Of a stretch of DNA of 12,723 bases, positions 1 to 7,579 are shown piece after piece. Both the position numbers and the translations under genes were made by a program. The notes below the pieces were generated by a model that searched no databases, was not told the origin of the DNA, and worked only from the letters and a program-made list of their open reading frames with translations. Source of the stretch: Herpetosiphonaceae bacterium (lineage in GTDB: Bacteria > Chloroflexota > Chloroflexia > Chloroflexales > Kallotenuaceae); contig JASKZZ010000123.1 of NCBI GenBank assembly GCA_030147335.1, positions 1 to 12,723 on the forward strand, read 5' to 3'. Within the stretch, counting starts at the first letter, position 1, and every line of letters begins with the position of its first letter.

Positions 1-1383
1 ATCCGTTTGCACTGAAGCCAGAAGCTTACCGTCCCATTGCCGGATGCGCGCTTCCTTGCATTTGCAGTCAATGGTCATGCTTGGAGCCGTCGCGCCATTA
101 ACGCGCCACAACACCACTGCTGCTCGACCGCCACCGTTGTACCGATACGCAAATGTACCCGGCATCGAAGGATTATCACCATTGGTGAGCACGCCTTCAA
201 ATTGCATCCCACCTAAAATCGAGGTCAGCGTACGGTAGGCTGCAAAGATCGGCTTACGTAGATCGGCGCGATTCGGATCGAGAGGGTAGGTGCGGCGTAA
301 CATGCCGTAGTGGAACTGAACCTCGCTCTCGTCATAAACCGGTCGATCATAGGCTGCGCCTGGCTGCGTATCATTACGAAGGTCGTACCAGAAAACGCGC
401 TCAACCGTTGGATGCGCCATTGCCACAAGATACATGCGAACCATAAACGCGGCCTGGTCGGTTTCGGACACACCGTAAAACCCGTTGTACGTTGACCAGC
501 CAACCTCGGTAATCCATACCGGCTTGCTGCCAAACTCTTGCAGCAGCGCATCGACCGCGCGTAGTTCACCCTCGAAATCCTGGGTTTGGTCACGCCGCCA
601 CGATGCAGCTTCGGGAGCGCCAGGACTGTAAGGATGAATTGCCAAAACGTCGAAGCTGTTCCATCCGCCGTTATCGTATAACAGGCGCAGGTAGGTTGGA
701 ATGTCGTAATCTTCGGGTGTTGGTAAATCGCTCCATACACTGGTAATTCCGCCCAACACAATCACTGCATTAGGATCGGCTGCCTTTGCGGCGGCTTTGG
801 CGGTATCAAGAACGCGAACGTAGTCTTTGATCGTGTACAAGCCACTTTCATAGCCCGATGCGCGGATGTTAGGCTCGTTCCAGATTTCCCAGTAGCGGAT
901 CTGTTTGCGATCACGGCCGTAGCGCGCCACCGTTTGGTACACGTAGGTGCCGAAGTCATTGAGCCACTCGTCTACAGTTGGGTTTTTGCTCTTAAACCAA
1001 GCTGGATTATAGGCCAGCAAGCCAAGTACATTGATACCACCCTTGCTCATGCGTTCGATTGAGCGATCATAATTGTAGAAGCCGCTGCCGTCGCCGCCCC
1101 ACATAAAAGGGCCACCCTTGGTCCGCTGAAGTTTATCCCAGCTAATCTCTTCTCGCGCCCACTGTATTCCGGCCTCACGCATCAGCGCAACGGCGGCGTC
1201 TTGCTCGTCGTCACGGACACGATTTCCAAGTGTGGCGACGATTCCAAAGGGCTGGCTTTTGTTGAACGACTGAGCAAGCGCTTGTTGTGGTAGCTTGTTG
1301 GCGTGAACAATCGAATTCCATGGCAGAACTGTGGGGGCTAACAGTGCCACGATGAGCAGAGGTAATAAGGCTCGTGCGCGCAT
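1..1383 (-). CDS. Secreted clan GH-A glycoside hydrolase, GH39-like (partial, 3' end beyond left edge)
   Basis: The frame is open from an ATG at 1383 to base 1 (461 codons, no stop), so the C-terminus is missing. Residues 1-28 look like a Sec signal peptide: MRARA, then a hydrophobic run (LLPLLIVALLAPTVLP), with possible cleavage after VHA. A retaining clan GH-A (TIM barrel) active site is visible. WEIWNEPN places the acid/base Glu at residue 170. FDVLAIHPYS at 244-253 resembles the conserved barrel His segment. VWITEVGWS places the nucleophile Glu at 293. From about residue 400 the sequence becomes beta-rich (AYRYNGGGRAAVVLWR), which suggests a trailing beta-sandwich. The family is inferred as GH39 or a related cellulase-type group, and the substrate cannot be read. 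It lies 121 bp downstream of the other two minus-strand glycan genes. Upstream, AGAGG stands 13 nt from the ATG, so the ribosome site is weakly spaced. Neither a terminator nor a strong promoter was seen in the 121-bp gap. Confidence 0.85.
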   Translation of the reverse strand, partial: MRARALLPLLIVALLAPTVLPWNSIVHANKLPQQALAQSFNKSQPFGIVATLGNRVRDDEQDAAVALMREAGIQWAREEISWDKLQRTKGGPFMWGGDGSGFYNYDRSIERMSKGGINVLGLLAYNPAWFKSKNPTVDEWLNDFGTYVYQTVARYGRDRKQIRYWEIWNEPNIRASGYESGLYTIKDYVRVLDTAKAAAKAADPNAVIVLGGITSVWSDLPTPEDYDIPTYLRLLYDNGGWNSFDVLAIHPYSPGAPEAASWRRDQTQDFEGELRAVDALLQEFGSKPVWITEVGWSTYNGFYGVSETDQAAFMVRMYLVAMAHPTVERVFWYDLRNDTQPGAAYDRPVYDESEVQFHYGMLRRTYPLDPNRADLRKPIFAAYRTLTSILGGMQFEGVLTNGDNPSMPGTFAYRYNGGGRAAVVLWRVNGATAPSMTIDCKCKEARIRQWDGKLLASVQTD

Positions 1384-1504
1384 GGTTTGTTGTTTTCCTC
1401 TTTCCCAGGGTGGTAATTACATTGCAGAATGAAGGACTAAAAACCGAGAACTGTAGATCGAATCAGGTTGTTTTGTACGACGGTTCTTAACATTTTGGTC
1501 TTTC

Positions 1505-3817
1505 CTACTCGCTCCAGCCTTCCCACGGTGCATACCCGTAACGCCACCGGTGATAATGCTGCCCGACGTTGCCCATCTCAACTTCAAATCCACGTGGATT
1601 TCCCGGAGTATAGGTCAGGACGCGGCGTTCAAAAAGTTGTACCAGAACTGTTTTATCGACACCGCCAACTCGTGCGCGGGACCAATACGGCTCGCTAATT
1701 GGATAACCAAACGCAAAAACCCAGTCGTCCGGTAAATTGTTCATGTAACGCCAGAACACATCGGGCAGGTTGTGCCCTAGTTCCGGGTTATAGGCCGCGA
1801 TTTTGGTTTCGGGCCGCGCCAACGAAGGATCGTTGCTGACTACTCCGGCGGAATCAATGACGGCGCTGACGTTGCTGCCAACTTGCGGCGTTGCACGCTG
1901 CTCACCATTGAGCGAGACGACGTTGACAAAGGCGCGATATGGTGGAGCTGGATTGGCTGCATCTGGATCGCCTGCTACCGGTTCCACAGACGGTTCACGC
2001 GACTCGAACTCCGCGTCGCCAAGCTGTAGCTTGCCGCTGACAAGCTCTTTGACAAGCAGCCCGTTTGTCACAAACCATCGTTGGCTGCGATCCGCTCTCG
2101 GCTGCGTAATTTCCATGCGGGACTTGTCATAATATTCAACAAGCCGCTCAAGACCAGGACTTTCAGCATAACGCTCAATTGTGGTGCGAAGCGGTGAAGG
2201 ACCCCAGAGCCAGGAGCGATTTGCTTTACCGGCTTGAATCGGCTGATCCGCGCGTTGCCAAACATCAGTGAAGGCTGGCTCGGAACGATAGCGCGTAACA
2301 CCCAGCGATTGAACCTGCACTGTTTGGCCGGGAGTTACTGCTAATCGCGCTTCAAAGCCACGCTCAACTCCATCAACCGCAACCCTAGCGCCGTCGCCAA
2401 CCGGCCGCGCAACAATGTTGATGGGTTGGTCGCTCGTGACCTTGTATGAACGACCAGCAGCGTCTAGCGCAATCTGGACGTTCGCGCCTTGATACGCGAA
2501 ATTCGTGACGCCATCATTATCAACATTTGCCAGCGGCTCCGGCGCAACCACCAGCGCATCAAGCTTCATCCGTAAGCCGTAATGTCCGGCGTACACAGCC
2601 TCGAACCACGCGGCGCTGTCCCATGTCCTGCCACGGTCGCCACTATCGCCGGGACCATACCTTGAGCCTTTGCTTGCAGCAAATTCCAGCACGGTCGGCT
2701 GTGTACGCTGTGCCATCGCGCGGTAGGCGTTGATAATCAGCGCAGCATCTTCGGGATAACCGGCACGCGCACGTTCCGGCACATCAAGGCTGACGATCCA
2801 CGGCGCGGCGGCATCCAGCATCCAGTTATTAGCGGGTGGCACAACATCACGACGGATGGTAAGTGGATAACCGCCAATCGTGAGCTTCGTCGGCGACAGC
2901 GGATCGATTTGCCGGTCGCGGGAAGCATGGAGCGCAGCATGCAAGTCACGATAGCGCGCGCCATCACGTGGTCCGATCAAACCTTCCTTGGTAGCTTGCA
3001 GTACGCCAAATGTTTCCAAAAACGGAAACACGCGGCCATCAGCTTTACGCCAGGCTATTGGCCACGCTTGACCGGCACGCCAATAACCACCCACGGATTC
3101 GGGCAGGTGAAAACCTGCGCGCATCGTGTTAGCAATGGTATTGTAGTGACTACCGTCGCGCCCGATCCACTGCTCCATTTCCGCCATCGCACGGAATGCG
3201 CCGTAAAACTTGGCAATCGCGTAAGTGTGCATCACGCTGTTTTCAACCGTGTCATAGTAGCCGTAGGGGAAAATGTCACGGTCGGGCAAGCCGTCCCCGT
3301 TGCTGTCAAGTCGCTGAATCCAAGCCGCAACTGCTTCAAGCTTATCTATGTTTTGGCTAACGAATGCGCGGTCTCCCGTTTTGGCTGCGTATGAGTACGC
3401 AGCACTGATCAGGTTGGGCATTGAATCCCACGACTGTCGATTCTCGCCGCGATTAGCGACAACATCAACGTATTCGGGTACCACTCCGTCGCTGCCGGTC
3501 GCATCAAGAAAGAATTGGATATTCTCGCGGAACACGCCCATATCGGACAGCACATAGCCGTAACCGCTGATCGCGTAATCGAGGTCGCGCACCCAGGTTG
3601 TGGTGGTGTAGTTGCGCTGACTAGCCCGCAGTACGCGGCGTCCGTCGGGAGCAGTGATGATATTGGCGACATATCCGTTCGCCAACAAATTATCTTCAAT
3701 CGACGCATCATAGCGGCTGATAGCGTTGCGATGTCGGGTGTTGGCCTGCGCCCCTGGTACGATAGCCATCCAAACAATCAACATGAGGAGCGGCACGATA
3801 CAAAAACGTTGGTTCAT
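1505..3817 (-). CDS. Secreted (alpha/alpha)6 glycosidase-like protein with Chloroflexota C-terminal tail module
   Basis: The product has 770 residues. Residues 1-25 form a signal peptide (hydrophobic LLMLIVWMAIV, cleavage likely after AQA), so it is exported. Residues about 30-420 resemble six-hairpin glycosidases of the glucoamylase/debranching/GH63-GH78 type: TTTTWVRDLDYAISGYG at 71-87, SDGVVPEYVD at 109-118, DSNGDGLPDRD at 171-181, GGYWRAGQAWPIAW at 243-256 and GRTWDSAAWFEAVYAGHYGLR at 396-416. Residues about 435-515 look like a small beta domain. Residues about 530-765 form a tail with two related motifs, LVEYYDKSRMEI and LVQLFERRVLTY, which I recall as widespread in secreted Chloroflexota proteins. 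The exact family, substrate and catalytic acids are not certain. The ATG at 3817 overlaps the stop of the upstream glycosyltransferase gene by 4 bp (ATGA), implying translational coupling; a weak AGAAG precedes it. It is probably co-transcribed with that gene. Confidence 0.85.
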   Translation of the reverse strand: MNQRFCIVPLLMLIVWMAIVPGAQANTRHRNAISRYDASIEDNLLANGYVANIITAPDGRRVLRASQRNYTTTTWVRDLDYAISGYGYVLSDMGVFRENIQFFLDATGSDGVVPEYVDVVANRGENRQSWDSMPNLISAAYSYAAKTGDRAFVSQNIDKLEAVAAWIQRLDSNGDGLPDRDIFPYGYYDTVENSVMHTYAIAKFYGAFRAMAEMEQWIGRDGSHYNTIANTMRAGFHLPESVGGYWRAGQAWPIAWRKADGRVFPFLETFGVLQATKEGLIGPRDGARYRDLHAALHASRDRQIDPLSPTKLTIGGYPLTIRRDVVPPANNWMLDAAAPWIVSLDVPERARAGYPEDAALIINAYRAMAQRTQPTVLEFAASKGSRYGPGDSGDRGRTWDSAAWFEAVYAGHYGLRMKLDALVVAPEPLANVDNDGVTNFAYQGANVQIALDAAGRSYKVTSDQPINIVARPVGDGARVAVDGVERGFEARLAVTPGQTVQVQSLGVTRYRSEPAFTDVWQRADQPIQAGKANRSWLWGPSPLRTTIERYAESPGLERLVEYYDKSRMEITQPRADRSQRWFVTNGLLVKELVSGKLQLGDAEFESREPSVEPVAGDPDAANPAPPYRAFVNVVSLNGEQRATPQVGSNVSAVIDSAGVVSNDPSLARPETKIAAYNPELGHNLPDVFWRYMNNLPDDWVFAFGYPISEPYWSRARVGGVDKTVLVQLFERRVLTYTPGNPRGFEVEMGNVGQHYHRWRYGYAPWEGWSE

Positions 3818-5247
3818 ATTCTTCTATTCGTTGTGTTGTTAATACGAGCTATCGACGCAGCCTGAGATGTTGGAACGGATATAGCGGCATGCGCGGACTG
3901 AGGAAGCGAAAGACCCGCTACAGCAACCAATCCAGCAATCAGCACCGGATTATACAGATACGGCCATAATACCGGATTGAACAGCATAAAACCAAGATAT
4001 GCGGCAGCAGCATAATTGCATACTTCCTCAACCTGCGCGCCACGTAACCAGAATAGCAAAGCGATAACGCCAACAATCAGCATCTGGATCGGCTTGAGCA
4101 GATGCTCAGTGTCACGTGCCCAGAACTCCCCACTGTAGCCGGTAATAATCGACCACACGTTTGGATCGGTTTCAGTCCATTTTTGGCGCGGCCACCCGTC
4201 GATGTTGTTAAACCAGCGGTAGGTGCCGGTTATAAACTCCTGCGGTGACCACAGCAGGAATGGTAGAACAACAAGTCCAGCAACGACTCCACTCAAAAAC
4301 GCCAAACGCAGTGCCTGACCAAAGCCATATTTCCGCAACCACCACAGCCCGATGAATGGGCCAAACACGGCAACCAGTGGCGAACCTGCAGCAGTCAAGC
4401 CCAACAGTATTGCACTTGCGCGAGGACGTCCAGCAACGACAAATGCCAGCAGCCACGCCAGCAGCGCCCATGTAATCGGCGCCGTATTGCCCATATCCCA
4501 ATGAATAACGCTGGGTTGTAAGTAAATCCAAGCCCACAATGCCAAACCTGGCTCGTATCGCCATGTTGCGGACCAACTGTTACGTTGCGCGCTCAACCAC
4601 ACAAGCGCCGCGGCGATCATCAACTCAGCCGATATATTTGTCCAACGCAAATCCACGTTCAAAAGATATGTCGGTACATAAGCAAGCCATGTCACCGGAA
4701 GATATGTCAGCGGCACTTCCCACGGCATTTGATACATTTGATATGGACTACGACCGGCTAATAGGTTCTCGATAGCGCCGTTGACCAGCGGTAGCATGTC
4801 GCCGTTTTCGGGCTTGATCGGAATATACTCCATGTGGATTGTGCGAATCCAGGTACCTACGAATAACGAACCAATTGCTACCCATCCTACCTTGAAAAAC
4901 GCCAGCGCCAATAACATTCCAATACCGAACGCTAGCCCCCATAGTCGTGGCGCTGTCCAGCCTCCACCCTGATCGATTGCCGGCACAAAACGCGCCAGGT
5001 CGATCATAGCAGCGGCGAAGCTTACGATTGGCAACAAGGCAAGTAATCGCGTCGGTCCGGCCTCGCCATACGCTAGCGACTGCCACACTTGGGCAGGAAC
5101 CAGCCAAAGCAGTGCCAGACAGCTGAGAACAGCAGCGGCAACCGTGGCAACGGTGTACACATGTTGCGCGCCAGCAAAATCTAAAACGCAGGCGGTTGCA
5201 ACCAGCACCCAAATCGGGCGACTATGCGCAGCGGTATGTGTAATCAA
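3814..5247 (-). CDS. Polytopic membrane glycosyltransferase, GT-C / GT87 (DUF2029)-like
   Basis: This is a 477-residue integral membrane protein with about ten or more hydrophobic helices. Between helices lies a GT-C-like loop: ENGDMLPLV at 147-155, with the acidic GDM at 149-151, then GAIENLLAGRSPYQMYQMPW at 157-176. Acidic residues in an early extracytoplasmic loop followed by G-x-SPY are typical of polyprenyl-phosphate-sugar-dependent mannosyl/arabinosyl-type transferases. It would add sugars on the outer face of the membrane; donor and acceptor are unknown. NPVLWPYLYNPVL near residue 424 resembles the late conserved helix of such proteins. The start is TTG: no in-frame ATG or GTG lies between it and the upstream stop at 5284-5286, and a GAGGA ribosome site (5253-5257) stands 5 nt away. 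It leads a probable operon with the secreted glycosidase-like gene, which overlaps its end by 4 bp. A generic membrane protein with no transferase activity remains possible. Confidence 0.8.
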   Translation of the reverse strand: MITHTAAHSRPIWVLVATACVLDFAGAQHVYTVATVAAAVLSCLALLWLVPAQVWQSLAYGEAGPTRLLALLPIVSFAAAMIDLARFVPAIDQGGGWTAPRLWGLAFGIGMLLALAFFKVGWVAIGSLFVGTWIRTIHMEYIPIKPENGDMLPLVNGAIENLLAGRSPYQMYQMPWEVPLTYLPVTWLAYVPTYLLNVDLRWTNISAELMIAAALVWLSAQRNSWSATWRYEPGLALWAWIYLQPSVIHWDMGNTAPITWALLAWLLAFVVAGRPRASAILLGLTAAGSPLVAVFGPFIGLWWLRKYGFGQALRLAFLSGVVAGLVVLPFLLWSPQEFITGTYRWFNNIDGWPRQKWTETDPNVWSIITGYSGEFWARDTEHLLKPIQMLIVGVIALLFWLRGAQVEEVCNYAAAAYLGFMLFNPVLWPYLYNPVLIAGLVAVAGLSLPQSAHAAISVPTSQAASIARINNTTNRRI

Positions 5248-5252
5248 TCTGG

Positions 5253-5257
5253 TCCTC
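5253..5257 (-). promoter_or_regulatory. Shine-Dalgarno site deciding a TTG start
   Basis: GAGGA reads on the minus strand with a 5-nt spacer (CCAGA) before TTG at 5247-5245. It supports the non-ATG start of the GT-C gene, since that frame has no other plausible start upstream before the TGA at 5286-5284. Confidence 0.7.
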
Positions 5258-5268
5258 GGACAGCAGTT

Positions 5269-5297
5269 AGTATAGGAACCGAATCATGCAGCGTCAA
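5269..5297 (-). promoter_or_regulatory. Sigma70-type promoter of the glycosyltransferase/glycosidase operon
   Basis: On the minus strand TTGACG (5297-5292) is followed by exactly 17 nt and TATACT (5274-5269). That gives 5/6 matches to each consensus hexamer and the ideal spacer. The predicted transcription start is near 5262. This leaves a leader of about 15 nt that contains the GAGGA ribosome site before the TTG start at 5247. Confidence 0.7.
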
Positions 5298-5330
5298 TAG
5301 AATACAAATGACGGGAACGTGACACATTAA

Positions 5331-5351
5331 AACGCTCCCCGGAGGAGCGTT
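5331..5351. repeat. 8-bp perfect inverted repeat in divergent intergenic region
   Basis: AACGCTCC (5331-5338) and GGAGCGTT (5344-5351) are perfect inverted repeats around a 5-nt loop (ccgga). Read on the minus strand, the stem runs into TTTTAATG, a short T-rich tail like a weak intrinsic terminator. No gene that needs terminating there is visible. It lies about 34 bp upstream of the -35 of the minus-strand operon and 148 bp before the MFS start. It could be an operator for either divergent promoter, a terminator-like relic, or a transcriptional insulator. Confidence 0.55.
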
Positions 5352-5432
5352 GACGGGCGTAGTATAGCGGCGACTTATTGATTGAGCAAATTGCTGACAG
5401 CCGTGTTCCTATGAATGTGTCTCAATGAGTGA

Positions 5433-5462
5433 TTGTTGCTTTGGAACATGATGTGCTACATA
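5433..5462 (+). promoter_or_regulatory. Candidate promoter for MFS-pth unit
   Basis: TTGTTG (5433-5438), an 18-nt spacer and TACATA (5457-5462), with TG one base before the -10 (extended -10 pattern TGC-TACATA). Transcription would start near 5469, just ahead of the AGAGGGG ribosome site at 5478-5484. The -10 matches the consensus poorly, so this is a weak call. Confidence 0.35.
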
Positions 5463-5498
5463 CCAGCCTGAGAATAAAGAGGGGATGGGTATTTCGTC

Positions 5499-6797
5499 AT
5501 GCAGCGAACAACACTTGAGCCGCGAACGGCTCAACACATACAGGGTACGAAGCGTACCTTCCTTGGGACAACATTTCGCGCCCTGCAACATCGTAATTTT
5601 CGTCTCTTTTTCTATGGCCAGCTAGTTTCATTAATTGGAACGTGGATGCAATCGGTGGCGCAGCAGTGGCTGGTGTATCGCTTAACGGACTCGCCCGCAA
5701 AGCTTGGTATTGTGGCCGCCGCCGGATCATTGCCGGTGCTGTTTTTGTCACTTGGGGCTGGAGTGCTGATCGACCGTCTGCCGAAGCATAAAGTGATCAT
5801 GGCGACCCAAACAGTGGCGATGCTGTTGGCATTTGTGCTGGCGGCGTTGGTTTTCTTCGATATGGTGCAATTCTGGCATGTGTTGGTGATGGCGACCTTG
5901 TTGGGCACGGTTAACGCGATTGACATGCCGGCACGACAAGCATTTACACCAGAAATGGTAGGCAAGGAAGACTTGCCCAACGCCATTGCGCTTAATTCAT
6001 CGGTGTTCAACGCGGCGCGAGTCATGGGGCCAGCCGTTGCCGGACTTTTAGTAGCGGCTGTTGGCGAGGCATTCGCATTTGGGCTGAATGGTATTTCTTA
6101 TCTAGCCGTGCTCGCGGGGTTGATGATGATGCGCGTACCGCCGTTTGAGCACCAACCTACAGGACGTGCGCCACTGGTTGATCTGATGGAAGGTTTACGC
6201 TATGTTGCTCGTGATCCGCTTAAGCGGGTGCTGCTGAGCGCGTTGGTCGTGCAGAGCATTTTTGGCACGCTGCATATCACGTTGATGCCGGTATTTGCCA
6301 AAAATGTGTTTGTTGTGGAGGGCTGGCGCTTTTTGGAAGACGGTGAGGCTCGTCTTGGCATTCTGATGGCGAGCTTTGGTTTTGGAGCGCTGGTTGGCTC
6401 AATTTTGATCGCAGCCATGGGCGATCGTGTACCGGCCGGTAAGCGCATCACAATGGGTATTTTGATCTTTCCAATATCGTTTATTCTATTCTCGTTCGCG
6501 CCGTCATTTTGGGTTGCGCTGCCGCTGCTTGCGATTGGCGGCTGGTCGCTGATTACTTTCTTGGCAACAAGCAATACATTGTTGCAAACAACAACGCCGG
6601 ACGAGCTGCGTGGACGTGTCATGAGTTTATATACAATGACACTGGTAGGACTGATGCCGTTTGGTCATCTGCTTGCCGGGTTCCTGGCCGATCGCTTTAA
6701 CAGCGCGCCAATGGCGGTGCGGCTGGCGCAATGCGTGGTACTGCTCACCGCCCTAGCCATGACAGTATTCGCGCCCCATGTTCGACGAGCGAAATAA
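5499..6797 (+). CDS. MFS transporter, MFS_3 / EntS-like exporter
   Basis: The product has 432 residues and about 12 transmembrane helices, and would sit in the cytoplasmic membrane. The N-terminal FRALQHRNFRLFFYGQLVS (26-44) and TWMQSVAQQWLVYRLTDSP (48-66) are characteristic of the MFS_3 group, which includes the enterobactin exporter EntS and many putative drug or siderophore exporters. GAGVLIDRLPKHKV at 86-99 is the loop 2-3 motif A (G-x-x-x-D-R). NAIDMPARQAFTPEMV and NSSVFNAARVMGPAVAGLL are further family hallmarks, and LAGFLADRFN is the second-half motif A. The substrate is unknown, presumably exported by proton antiport. The ATG at 5499 follows an AGAGGGG site with a rather long 14-nt spacer. 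It is followed after 23 bp by pth, so the two are probably co-transcribed, although pth needs no such partner functionally. Confidence 0.92.
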   Translation: MQRTTLEPRTAQHIQGTKRTFLGTTFRALQHRNFRLFFYGQLVSLIGTWMQSVAQQWLVYRLTDSPAKLGIVAAAGSLPVLFLSLGAGVLIDRLPKHKVIMATQTVAMLLAFVLAALVFFDMVQFWHVLVMATLLGTVNAIDMPARQAFTPEMVGKEDLPNAIALNSSVFNAARVMGPAVAGLLVAAVGEAFAFGLNGISYLAVLAGLMMMRVPPFEHQPTGRAPLVDLMEGLRYVARDPLKRVLLSALVVQSIFGTLHITLMPVFAKNVFVVEGWRFLEDGEARLGILMASFGFGALVGSILIAAMGDRVPAGKRITMGILIFPISFILFSFAPSFWVALPLLAIGGWSLITFLATSNTLLQTTTPDELRGRVMSLYTMTLVGLMPFGHLLAGFLADRFNSAPMAVRLAQCVVLLTALAMTVFAPHVRRAK

Positions 6798-6820
6798 CAT
6801 TCATAGGTGGAGAACGGGGC

Positions 6821-7468
6821 ATGTTTCTAATTGTCGGCCTGGGAAATCCGGGCGAACAATATCTACGTAATCGGCACAACGTTGGCTTTCAGTGCCTGAG
6901 CTATCTCGCCAATCGGAACGGGCTGGACTTTAACGAAAAGCAGCATAAAGCACGCGTTGCCACCGGCATGATCCGTGGACAGCGGGTTGCACTTGCCAAG
7001 CCGTTTACCTATATGAACGATAGTGGTCAAGCCGTTGCCGCGTTGGTCCGCTGGTACAAGCTTGATCCTGCCACAGAGCTGCTGGTGATCTATGATGATC
7101 TTGATCTGCCCTTTGAAACTGTGCGGCTTCGCGCGAATGGCAGCGCCGGTGGTCAAAACGGCATGAAGTCGATTATTCAACATCTAGGCACACAGCAGTT
7201 TCCACGACTACGTGTCGGCATTGGACGGCCTGCTGATCGACGCGATCCAAAAGATTATGTCCTTGGCAATTGGGACCGTGAGCAATCAGAGAAGTTGCCT
7301 GTGCTGTACGCCCGAGTTGCCGATGCGGTTGAAACCGTTATCACCGACGGCCTGACCCTGGCGATGACCCGATTTAACGCCGGTGAACAGCCGGTCAAAC
7401 AAAAAAAGGAGCTTGATACCATCACGTCCAATCCCCGGCAACCTTCGACACGAAACAGTGGTGATTAA
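6821..7468 (+). CDS. pth: Peptidyl-tRNA hydrolase
   Basis: This cytoplasmic enzyme cleaves the ester bond of peptidyl-tRNAs released by drop-off, recycling tRNA. From the ATG at 6821 the product has 215 residues, slightly longer than the usual 185-200. All expected catalytic residues are visible: Asn9 in VGLGNPG, His19 in NRHNVGF, Asn66 in TYMNDSG, Asp92 in IYDDLDLP and Asn113 in GGQNGMK. The residue before Asn113 is Gln, where E. coli has His. The last 25 or so residues (from EQPVKQKKELD) are polar and look like a disordered extension. The frame extends upstream to 6731 inside the MFS gene, but 6821 is the right start: the conserved MFLIVGLGNPG begins there and AGGTGGAG (6805-6812) is well spaced. 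It probably shares the MFS transcript. Confidence 0.97.
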   Translation: MFLIVGLGNPGEQYLRNRHNVGFQCLSYLANRNGLDFNEKQHKARVATGMIRGQRVALAKPFTYMNDSGQAVAALVRWYKLDPATELLVIYDDLDLPFETVRLRANGSAGGQNGMKSIIQHLGTQQFPRLRVGIGRPADRRDPKDYVLGNWDREQSEKLPVLYARVADAVETVITDGLTLAMTRFNAGEQPVKQKKELDTITSNPRQPSTRNSGD

Positions 7469-7477
7469 CGATAAGAC

Positions 7478-7496
7478 GCAGCTGTAGTGCAGCTGC
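7478..7496 (+). terminator. Hairpin downstream of pth, possible weak terminator
   Basis: GCAGCTG (7478-7484) pairs perfectly with CAGCTGC (7490-7496) around the loop tagtg, starting 10 nt after the pth stop. No U-run follows (tcaattgatag), so it would be a weak intrinsic terminator or a 3'-end-protecting stem. Confidence 0.4.
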
Positions 7497-7550
7497 TCAA
7501 TTGATAGACGGGAACCTGGTCTTGATCGGTCTTGTCAGATGGAATAACGG

Positions 7551-7579
7551 TTGAGCCGAATATTAAAATCTAATAAATT
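7551..7579 (+). promoter_or_regulatory. Alternative upstream promoter candidate for the amino-acid transporter operon
   Basis: TTGAGC (7551-7556), exactly 17 nt, then TAAATT (7574-7579). There are 4/6 matches in each hexamer, in an AT-rich stretch. It competes with, or adds to, the extended -10 promoter 20 bp further on. Confidence 0.3.

Noticed and set aside
225..959. Minus-strand ORFs inside the GH39-like gene
   Set aside because: They are out of frame with the 461-codon hydrolase frame, which carries the catalytic motifs.
6731..6820. N-terminal extension of pth overlapping the MFS gene
   Set aside because: The conserved Pth start MFLIVGLGNPG is at 6821 with its own ribosome site; the extension is MFS coding sequence in another frame.
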